Notes under the pieces: generated by a model | Seen by the model: only the letters and a program-made list of their open reading frames with translations | What the model was told of the DNA's origin: nothing | The model's database searches: none | Shown here: in pieces, positions 55,987 through 64,000 of the stretch | Layout of the letters: each line of letters starts with the position of its first letter | How positions within the stretch are numbered: the first letter of the stretch is position 1 | From: Cladochytrium replicatum | Taxonomy: Eukaryota > Chytridiomycota > Chytridiomycetes > Cladochytriales > Cladochytriaceae | Length of the DNA stretch: 64,000 nucleotides | Reading direction: 5' to 3' | Assembly (NCBI GenBank): GCA_025526935.1 | Contig: JAHLKD010000009.1 | Coordinates: forward strand, 372,001 to 436,000 | Program-made: the position numbers and the translations under genes

Positions 55987-56542
55987 TTAGAACTTCCTGG
56001 CAGTGAAAAAATCTCTCAGCTTATCAACATAATAACCATCCAACACAACATGTCCGTTTGTCGTTTTGATGTGAATTCGTTCATGTGGTATGTATGCGCT
56101 TAGGTCCTTTACAAGTCGCTGCAACATAAGACGATCAATACTGTCTCCTACACTTGAGGCCTGATCTTAATACCTGCACGTCACCCTCAATCCTTCGGAT
56201 GATTGTTTGAACGCGAGAACCACCCCCTCGAATATCATCGTAGACTGGCAGCCATCCGTTCATCGTACGTTTTACATTGTATGGTAGAGTCTCTGCAGCA
56301 ACAGTGTTATTCGATCGTAATTTTCAAACATGCTTCGGCGCACCTTTTGTTTCAATGTCAGTCGCGGTGAGGTCTTCGGATGGGTCTTTCAGAAGGATGG
56401 TTTTGGTCTTGTAAGGGACTGGAACCTGGCCGATGATCCTGGAGCGGTACCTCCGCTGTTCTAAAGCAGCGGGTAGCGCGCCGCATACGAATGGTTGTGA
56501 AGTGCGAATTGCAGGTAGAGCATTACGGAGAGTTTGCAGCAT
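55987..56542 (-). CDS. Mitochondrial ribosomal protein mL49 (Img2 family)
   Basis: Three exons on the minus strand (56542-56344, 56292-56174, 56118-55987) encode about 149 residues. A basic, Ala/Arg-containing N-terminus (MLQTLRNALPAIRTSQPFVC) fits a mitochondrial targeting signal. The conserved Img2/mL49 part follows: LPYNVKRTMNGWLPVYDDIR, RGGGSRVQTIIRRIEGDVQ, RLVKDLSAYIPHERIHIKTT and GYYVDKLRDFFTARKF. The protein is a component of the mitochondrial large ribosomal subunit. Both introns are canonical; the first joins ETKETLPYN across the boundary. No anomalies. Confidence 0.9.
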
Positions 56543-57307
56543 GCTTGTGAAAGTAGTGGCGCAGCACTCTGATGGGAAGAATTGTACCGCAGCTTGCTTG
56601 TATCACCGGAGAAAAAAAGAAGGTATCGCACTACTACTACACAGAGAAAAGATAGTTGATCTTTCATAATGAGTCTGGCTGGCTGACAATCTCACAATTA
56701 CGAAAAGTTGTTCGTTCAACTTTCACAAGTTCTTTCTAAATATTTTTTCGACAACATGAATTCCAGACTACAAAGCCGCCCATCAAAGGCTGCCGCCCAT
56801 CATGTGCGCTTCCAATTTACAAGGAAGTGATCAGCAAGCGGCAATGACGTTCCAATAATTTACCACAATTTTACGTTACCGCATCAGCGTGGCGTCCGAG
56901 TTTGCACCCTGACACGAAAGGTTTTGCGTTTCATGAAAGTTTGTTCAGCAGAGGGGTGCTGGCGTGGGGTTGAGATAGGCGTGACACTCAAGTTCCTCAG
57001 CATGAGAATGGTAGTCCGAGTGAATTCCACCCTCCTTGTTGATTGCCGGTCGGACACGGATAGCCAGTCCACCGAGTCCCTTATCCGATTATTTTTCGAA
57101 TCGTTGAGCAGCCGTGCCACACCGCAGCATGTGTGTGGCAGTGCTAATTAGACCAAGATTTATTTATCATTTATTGATTTTATATCTCCAGCCTCGTGCA
57201 CCAAAAACAAACAAAACCCAGTCCGCCTCCCCATCTTGCCTGTCCCAAACGCCTAAATCGAGACCTGGGCAGTTGTTCCTGCTGTGCATCCCTCTCCATT
57301 CTCGCAA
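56543..57307. other. Divergent intergenic region
   Basis: Lies between the mL49 start (minus) and the 57308 start (plus); short frames only (56884-57120, 56924-57151), no domain. Presumably holds both promoters. Confidence 0.4.
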
Positions 57308-58447
57308 ATGACCAATATCATCGCTCCGCTGCCGAGGAAGGATGTCCTTCCATCCATGATGCTGCACATGATGCCACAGCTCGCACCCTCTCCCGGACCT
57401 GGTGGACCTTTTGCACAGTCTGCCGATGCCTCTCTTTCCCTTGCGGCCAAGCAGCAACTTCCTCCTTCAGGCTTACGTGAGTCCGTTCGCTCTGCCACTG
57501 CTCAGCTGCAGACTGTCCACGAAAACGAGGAGATGGACATGGATGGGTAAGCAAAATTGCTACTTTTCTATACTCGTGAAAGTGAGTTTTTGCTAACGGT
57601 CTGTGTGCTCTTTTCGACACCTAGGATCTCCAACTCTCGCAAGCGCATGAGTGAGAGCGACGAGGCATACGCTGAGTTTTTCGAGATTTTCTCCGCGCTG
57701 TCTCGTCGGCCTGCGGCTGCAATGGCCGCCTACGTCAATGTCGTTCAAGCCCAGGAGCCTACTTCCACTACCGCGACACTTTGTCGTCGCAAGTCCTCGG
57801 TTCCGTACTTGTTCCCGCATGCCGGAATCAGCCACTTGGAAGGAGAAGTAGTGGATGCCGAAGTAGAAAACACTACCGGGTCAACCGAAGCCGCGCCTTC
57901 GTTCTTTGAGCCCCCGCGTCTTTCTAAAACTCCGGTTCCATTAGCTCCAGCGCCACAGAAGCAGCCGCTGCAGGTCAATACTATTTTGAGGGCAAGAGAG
58001 CTTTCGAATATGGCGCTGCAGAAGCTTGTATTGGAAGACAACAATGAAAAGTTCTTCGACTTCGACAAAGGTTGGTGCTCTACCATGCATTCCTTTTTAA
58101 TATCTAATCGAGATAAAACAGTTGCATCACCGGTCTCTCGTACTCGCAATCCTGTTCCGCTCAATGTTACCTTTGTGCGTCCGGTGCTTGATTACGAAGA
58201 AAACTCCTTTGTCTTCCCGTCTCTCCGTCGCATGCAACCCGTCTCGAACGGTGCTCCAACCGCCGACTTGCTCGGCCTCCTCGCTCCTTCACCTTCGCCC
58301 CTGTGCCGCACTCCTACTTCTGCCGGTTCCACGAATCCAGCGGGTGTAAACCTCGCTGCTGTTGAACAGTTTGTGAAGAACCGTCGTGTCAGGAGTCGTT
58401 CCATGTCAGCGGCTTCAGACCGCCACGGCCCGTTCCTCGTTTACTGA
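57308..58447 (+). CDS. Disordered unknown protein, three exons
   Basis: Exons 57308-57546, 57625-58070 and 58122-58447, with canonical introns that keep frame (MDMDG|ISNSRKRMSE; FFDFDK|VASPVSRTR), encode about 336 residues. The N-terminus is Met/Pro-rich (LPSMMLHMMPQLAPSPGPGG). A short helical segment (SDEAYAEFFEIFSALSRRPA) may be a small interaction motif. The rest is Pro/Ser/Ala-rich. Near the C-terminus lies VEQFVKNRRVRSRSMSAASD, a basic, phosphorylation-prone stretch. I recognise no domain. Preserved splice phase across both introns supports a real gene. Confidence 0.65.
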
Positions 58448-59530
58448 GAAGTCGAAAAGTCGGAGGGAAAGGGTTGTAATATATCGCCCATATGTTGACG
58501 TTGAAGCCCGTGCTGTGGTCGGGAGTGCGGGCTCTCAGTATATTCTTATGGAGTTATCGGGAAAGGATGCTCTCAATCCCGATTTGTACATTCTCTTACA
58601 TCTTTTTTATCCCTCCATTCTGTTGCATCTCCCCCAGCACTTTGTTTACATGACAAAACATTTTTCCTTTTTGTACTCTTTCTTTTTGTGGCTCTCTCAC
58701 CAAGCATTTGTATAACTCCCTCACCCCATTTTCATATAGACTGTCTTTATTTCGATTGGACAATCCTATTCTTTTTATTATACTTTCGGAACAGCTCGTT
58801 TTCGAACAAATAACGTTGCCCCCTAACCCCGTTTTATGTTTCCATGTACAGACATATCTTCCCACCAAGGAACGTTTGTTTTTATGTCAAATTGCATTGC
58901 CAGAAGGAGTTTGGGTTTTGCCAAACTTTAGTGTGCGTTCATTGTTTGTGTAGGTGGCATCACCATCTACTTCCAACCGCACTGTCGTTGTTTTGCAGTG
59001 CAGGAGTTTGATGTTTGTTCTTTTCAACCATGTTATAGACTTGTATCTGGCGCTTTCGCACTTTTTGGAACATTGAAACATTGTTTTTTTCTTTTGTTTC
59101 AGCAGGCAAGCATGTGGGTGGTGAAAAGTGTTTTGTAAATATCGTTAATACGGTTGATGTGCTTCAAGCTGCTTCAGATGTGATGATTGTTGACACTTTC
59201 TTGGTCGAACCTGCGGTGTCATGTGACTCAACTTCATTGCGCCGCTTGCGCTCACCAAAGATTGCGATATCAACAAACCAAACGACGGAAATAAACCCTC
59301 GCACGGTGGGCTGTCAAAGGACTGTCGTTCGGAACGCCTGCCCTCACATCCACAGTTGCTCATCTTGCTTTTGATCCCCGATCGGAAAAAGGAACAGTGC
59401 TCTACAACCGGTGTTATCGCACTCCCTCCAATTTTGGTGTTCGTACGTGCAGAAAACAGTCTTCATAAGATTGCTCGGTTCGGCTCAGCTCGGAAGTCAC
59501 ATCCCCAGCACATCCCATCGACTACACTCA
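58448..59530. other. Intergenic, T-rich; no gene
   Basis: The 3' region of the preceding gene and the promoter of the BTB gene. A plus-strand frame 59081-59374 has no features. The BTB open frame extends upstream to 59411 but that part looks non-coding. Confidence 0.4.
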
Positions 59531-61003
59531 ATGGACCCAAATTCGTCACTTGGCACCCCTTGGGGTAGAACACCACCGCCCTCTGAGATTTCTAACCCGA
59601 AAAGGGTTGTCATAAATGTGGGTGGACAGCGCACATTCGAGACGTATGAGGAGACTCTTCTTTCAAAACCAGACACACTTCTTGCTGACCTAATGAACGG
59701 TTTCGCCACCACGAACGATGGCAAAGTTGCCCCGTGGATTCAAGTTTCTACAGCTGGAGGTGGGGGAGGTGGTGGTAAGGCTCCACCGAGCCCGCTTGGT
59801 GGTCCTTCACTTACTCCACCTGGGAAGCACGCTGGAGCTACAGTCGCGGAGCCGGAGGAAATGCAATTGCCGGCCACACCGGATCCCCATCAGGTTCTAC
59901 AAAAGCGACTGGGAGGGCAGCACACCCTTGTCAAGCGAAACTCGACTGCATCGATCACCCGCCAAGTTGGGGCACCCAATGAGATATTTATCGACACTTC
60001 GCCAGATCTGTTCGCACCAATTCTAGACTACTACAGGACTGGAGTACTTGTTGCACCTGTTGGAATTTCTAGGATGCGTTTCCGACAGGAGCTGGAACGA
60101 TTTGGCCTTCAGTCTATCCCGCTTGCTGATCCGCCGGACACTCGATGGGTCAACGAGACATCGGGAGGCAGTCAGGGAATGGGTGTTCATGGAGCAGTAT
60201 CTCAGCCAACGACCGGATTACGGCCAGAAAACGACCTTGCGTTTAGAATGGTTCCGCTGCTTGTTCGTGCACTCAAGGCTGGAATAGCTGAAATCTCTTT
60301 CACGGTGGCACTTCCTAACCATAGCCCTGGCCCCACACATGGAGCCGATAATCTTCTCCGAGCTTCTTCGCCCTCTCCACCTCTTGCCACTGCTTCTATC
60401 CAGTCCGCATCTTCCTCAGCCGCGTCCCTTTCAGCTACAACCGCCGCCTCGAGTACTGCAACACCATCTTTGGCGATGCAGAGCACCTGGGGCCACATGA
60501 ACGACCTTGCCACGATCCCACAATATGCTCTCAGAACGGTCAACGGCACCTACGAGGACCGTGCCCTCTTCCACGACCTAGCTTCGGCGTTCTCGCGCGA
60601 ACTGAGAGTCACGCTTGAGCCCGCCGAGTTCCTCAAGCGACTCGAGACAGCTGTTGCGAAGGCATGGGTGTCGATGGTGCTCTACGACTCTGAAGTCACC
60701 GGAATCGCCGCACATCCCACTGTTGGAGGCGGGTCCGCTGCGTCAGCTCACCCTGCTGCGTTGCTGACACCCGCGCCGCAGAACCAAGGGTTCTTTGCGC
60801 CCCCACCACCGCAAAAGAGTATGGTGAAGGTGCTGAAGACGATGGTGACGAAGGTGCCGAGCTCTGAGAGCGTGACGACCGCGACGGCGGCGATGGAGGG
60901 GTTGAATTTGAAGAATGTGAAGCCGCAGGATAAGATTGGGCAGCCGCATGTGGTGCAGGGTTGGAAGATCCATTTGTTGCTCAAGAGGGAGTGGAAGGAC
61001 TGA
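59531..61003 (+). CDS. BTB/T1 (KCTD-like) domain protein
   Basis: A single exon of 490 residues starting MDPNSSLGTPWGRTPPPSEI. The T1-type BTB domain is split. The first half at about residues 25-58 reads KRVVINVGGQRTFETYEETL and KPDTLLADLMNG. The second half at about residues 149-195 reads NEIFIDTSPDLFAPILDYYR and MRFRQELERFGLQS. Between them lie about 90 Gly/Pro-rich residues (AGGGGGGGKAPPSPL). A long Ser/Ala/Thr region (about 260-320) separates it from a C-terminal domain (about residues 285-490) with ALRTVNGTYEDRALFHDLAS and EFLKRLETAVAKAWVSMVLY and a final WKIHLLLKREWKD. T1 domains oligomerise; KCTD proteins often act as cullin-3 adaptors. No transmembrane channel follows. The start at 59531 is preferred over 59411 because the upstream part lacks coding character. 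Confidence 0.8.
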   Translation: MDPNSSLGTPWGRTPPPSEISNPKRVVINVGGQRTFETYEETLLSKPDTLLADLMNGFATTNDGKVAPWIQVSTAGGGGGGGKAPPSPLGGPSLTPPGKHAGATVAEPEEMQLPATPDPHQVLQKRLGGQHTLVKRNSTASITRQVGAPNEIFIDTSPDLFAPILDYYRTGVLVAPVGISRMRFRQELERFGLQSIPLADPPDTRWVNETSGGSQGMGVHGAVSQPTTGLRPENDLAFRMVPLLVRALKAGIAEISFTVALPNHSPGPTHGADNLLRASSPSPPLATASIQSASSSAASLSATTAASSTATPSLAMQSTWGHMNDLATIPQYALRTVNGTYEDRALFHDLASAFSRELRVTLEPAEFLKRLETAVAKAWVSMVLYDSEVTGIAAHPTVGGGSAASAHPAALLTPAPQNQGFFAPPPPQKSMVKVLKTMVTKVPSSESVTTATAAMEGLNLKNVKPQDKIGQPHVVQGWKIHLLLKREWKD

Positions 61004-61439
61004 GAGGATTTATATTTTCTTATTGTACAGTGTGCTTTTTTTACGTGATATCGGTTTTTGATTTTTCAATTCATTTTACCCATTTTATTTGCTTCTCAAA
61101 CTGCATCTACCCTTATAATTGTTCTTGTGAGTGTTTTCTGCTCTTGTGAGGAGGGCTAGTTTCAATTTTTTTTTACGACTGGGATTCTCGTTTAGATTTC
61201 ATTTGGCAGCATCGGAAACTTACACTCGTTCTCCTTTGACTTACCCTAGTCCCCCATTTGACTCTAGCCCACTGAACGTAAATGTACTACGTAATTGTAC
61301 TACTTACTTCCCTCACGCTCTCACTTTTAACTCCTGTTCGAATCACAATACACGTCGTGGGGTGCGCTGCTCATTGAGTAACCAATAGAGCTTTGATTTC
61401 TCTCTCCTGTGACAACTCCGATGTTTTTAGGTAGTTGAG
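61004..61439. other. 3' region, no gene
   Basis: T-rich non-coding sequence between the BTB gene and a direct repeat. Confidence 0.35.
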
Positions 61440-61588
61440 TGGATTTTGCTGTACAAAAAGTAATGATGAACCTGCTGTTTTCGATTGCCTCGCAAAACCG
61501 TTGGCATCACCGTGTGGGTTTTGCTGTACAAGAAGTAATGATGAACAAGTAGTTTTTCGATTTGCTCACAAAAAAATGTTGGCATCAC
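61440..61588 (+). repeat. Direct duplication of about 75 bp
   Basis: Two tandem copies of a unit running from GGGTTTTGCTGTACAAGAAG-like sequence through AGTAATGATGAAC to TGTTGGCATCACC. The copies (about 61440-61512 and 61515-61588) differ by several substitutions and small indels. Non-coding, just past the 3' end of the carotenoid-oxygenase-like gene. Confidence 0.65.
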
Positions 61589-61630
61589 CCCGTCAGTTGG
61601 GTTGTCCACGCACCATACTCAAGGTCTTAG

Positions 61631-64000
61631 TTAGACAAAATTTCTTCCTACATGGTGCTCACCATGAAGCGACAAGGGCAAGACGTAAGGGACGTTAGCC
61701 CTGCCAACCTCAGTCATTGTGGCAGCATCCAAAAACAGAAGGAAGCTTATGTTTGATCTGATGTCCATCACCACGCTGAGCAACACCCCTGAATCCTCTT
61801 CGTGGCTAAATGTGTTGCCGTGACTTGCAAATGAAGTTGGCTTATGAGGATCGGCTGACGGGCCAGGATCGGAATCTCCTCCTTCGACAGCAATGCCTTT
61901 GAACTTCCCGAAAGAATCTGGGGATGGTTCTGGATGGTGCGAACCTGGGGATGCTAATTGCGGTGTTAGAAATGCAGTGATCATGGATGGAGTTGCAGGT
62001 TCCGAGCGCGATGTCGAACTTGTCGGCGTTGTTGCATGAGCTATTTCTGGTGGGCTGATATCCGGCTTTGGGTCAATGTGCCCTGGTGTTGGCACCATGA
62101 TGGGTTCACCTGAGAAAAACGAACTAACTCACTAAAGTTCGATAAAGCCGTAAGGAACGCTTTACTGGGATAGCAGTAGTCGCAACGCCATTCGATCCTT
62201 GTTTTCCCCAAAAGATCTGCTTTGACGATCGAGTCCCAGATGGTGCCCTGCTGGGTGGTGGGGCGACTCTCGGGGCCGACGCTGACTCCCCATGCGTATC
62301 GATTTGGTTTGGTACTGTAAAGAGGATTGATTGCTTTCGTGGAATAAGTTTGCGAAAGGAAGCAAGGAGTTGAAGTTGGTCCTCACAGGGAAACTCGACG
62401 GAGAAGTCTGTGCGGTGAGTAAAGTGAGCCTTCAGAAATGATAAGTGGATCATAGAATCCATTCAAGGGATTTGCTGCAACCTCATATACATCATCGGGC
62501 TTGATTTTGTAAATTGCGGCTGCCTATTCCTCTCGATGTGAGACAGGATTCAAAACTGTGATAATAAGAAGACCATACCTCCGACAAGCGACCCAGGACG
62601 TATTGACGAACAGTACTGCTGGGAAGAGTGAGCATGTTGGCTGTTCTCAGGTTCGAAAGCTCGAGGGCTCGAAGGATCTGAGGATCGCTGTACGCATTAA
62701 AGTCGATGCAGATGCAGTTATTTGCGGAGGTGGTTGCGGACATCGAAACACCTTTAGGAAAGGTCAATATCAGCATAATTGCATCAAGCGAGGGAGATTT
62801 TGGACGCACCGCTGAGAATATGGTCCTCGTTTGCCTCAAAAGCATTCACAATATTCAGAGCAAAGAATGCTGGAGCACGGTAAACACAGATTTGCTCCCT
62901 TTTTTCTCGATCCTAAATCCACCGGGGTGAGTAAATGTTGTGGATGATTTGTACCTGCCCCACAATGACGTGGAAGAATACGTAGTCGGTGCAGTCGAAT
63001 TTGAGAGTGTCTGGTGTAGAGTTCGAGCCCAGGAGGCTGAACCCTGAATTTGGAGCGTAGAAAGGATAACGTACAAGGATAATGTAGCGACGAGTGATGG
63101 CCACCATGTGTGGCAACGTTGGCTTTCCTTGAATCTGTTTCAAAACTTGACCCTGCCCGGCAGTGCATCAGCGAACTTGGTGTCTTCCACACTGATCGAC
63201 ATAGCTTACAGGTGGATCGAAGTTGTCGTCATTCGAAAATGACCACAGATTATATGTAGCCCCTCCGCCCCACGCCGAAGTCTCCATCGTGAACCCGATT
63301 GTGTCTGAAGTGCGGATGTCCCGCGCAGGTTTTGCCGTCGCGATGTCCCCAGTAAACGAAGGGTTGATGTCGCGGTACCGGAATACTCGTTTCGGAAGCA
63401 ACGTGATCGGATCGAGTTCCTGCAATATGCTGGAGAACATGGAGGTTGCAACAAGCCCACGTCTTCCATGCGCTGCACCGAGCGGGAAATCAGGGATTAT
63501 GTTTGCGTTGCATATCACGGCTGAGGGGGAATTTTGAATTACAGAGGTGGAGGATAGTTTTGATCTCGTGAGGCCCAGGACAGCGGCGTTTGGAGAGGGA
63601 TGGGTTAAGATGTTCAGGGATTGACGACGACAGTATGAACGAATGTTTTGCTCTGCCTCGGAGGATGTAAATCGGCTTCGAAATTGAACGGTTTGCTTCT
63701 CTCCGTCAATCTCGTACCTGATTGTGGATAAGTGTGTTGCTCCGGATATACAGGAGGAGAGAGTACGTTTGTACAAGAGGGAGAGCGTTAAAGCAGTGAT
63801 TTAGAGTTCCAACGCGAATCTCGTCGTTCCAACGGCTTATAAATTCGATGTCGAAGATCCCCGGGCCAATCCGGTATAAAGCACCTGTTCGTCTTTTGTA
63901 TGAATTTTTAAGATTCTTCATTGTGCAATTACCTTTAATCCAGGATGGAAAACATGTTAATGGTTTTACGCTCAGCACAAATGGGGTCCTGCGCTCGTTG
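61631..64000 (-). CDS. Carotenoid-cleavage-oxygenase-like protein, 5' end outside window
   Basis: Minus-strand, about seven exons; the start lies beyond 64000. N-terminal family motif FPSWIKGALYRIGPGIFDIE (rebuilt over an intron at about 63905-63955). Then ATHLSTIRYEIDGEKQTVQF, AHGRRGLVATSMFSSILQEL, GDIATAKPARDIRTSDTIGF, PTLPHMVAITRRYIILV, AFFALNIVNAFEANEDHIL, and C-terminal LLSVVMDIRSNISFLLFLDA with VLPLSLHGEHHVG. Carotenoid oxygenases hold iron with four His. Here the second (PHMVAIT) and fourth (LHGEH) are present. The first site (usual AHP) reads AKP and the third (usual FHxxNA) reads LNIVNA, so two ligands appear replaced by Lys and Asn. One junction near 63720-63830 could not be resolved in frame. 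Either catalysis is lost or changed, or the gene is decaying. Confidence 0.75.

Noticed and set aside
61335-61350. GTTCGAATC box resembling a tRNA B-box
   Set aside because: No matching A-box or cloverleaf arms could be built around it.

Overview
This is nuclear DNA of a filamentous fungus, most likely an Agaricomycete-type basidiomycete. Genes are closely spaced, protein-coding genes carry many short (about 50-75 nt) GT-AG introns, and the family content fits: a DOMON-cytochrome b561 protein, a cytochrome b5-acyl-CoA dehydrogenase fusion, an omega-like GST, a SMG6/EST1 PIN protein and a carotenoid-oxygenase-like protein. I saw no tRNA, rRNA or CRISPR array. All product calls come from reading motifs; no database was searched.

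Layout. 0.4-1.6 kb: decayed or intron-rich unknown gene (-). 2.35-5.4 kb: EamA/DMT transporter (+) converging on a DOMON-b561 membrane reductase (-). 6.16-11.2 kb: first mobile block, a 3.2-kb hAT-like element with 8-bp target duplication, a nested 475-bp MITE-like insertion and a broken transposase, followed directly by a 1.85-kb multicopy element of unknown type (called element A here). 11.2-23.5 kb: housekeeping island with a ZC2HC1-type zinc-finger protein, SWEET sugar transporter, small membrane protein, Mdm35/TRIAP1, CNOT10, PhzF-family protein, TPR-like protein, cyt b5-acyl-CoA dehydrogenase and GST. 24.4-25.35 kb: second element A copy. 27.4-33.1 kb: casein kinase 1, a SLC35/TPT-type transporter and two small proteins. 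33.3-36.7 kb: second mobile block with two rearranged element A copies, MITEs and an internal hAT deletion derivative. 37.2-40.0 kb: decayed ankyrin/RING gene. 40.4-44.4 kb: SMG6/EST1 homologue. 44.4-49.8 kb: third repeat-rich stretch. 49.8-61.0 kb: a membrane/coiled-coil protein with a C-terminal W2 (eIF2B-epsilon/eIF5-like) domain, a pseudogene, two disordered unknown proteins, mitochondrial ribosomal protein mL49, and a BTB/T1 protein with a split T1 domain. 61.6 kb to the right edge: carotenoid-oxygenase-like gene, truncated by the window.

The genes do not form an obvious pathway or biosynthetic cluster. Recurrent themes are membrane transport, redox chemistry, mRNA decay (CNOT10 and SMG6 homologues) and mitochondrial biogenesis (Mdm35, mL49), separated by three islands of related mobile DNA that share the same hAT, MITE and element A families. 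The most unusual items are the W2-domain membrane protein, the carotenoid oxygenase lacking two expected iron-binding histidines, and the MITE-bounded inversion inside element A.
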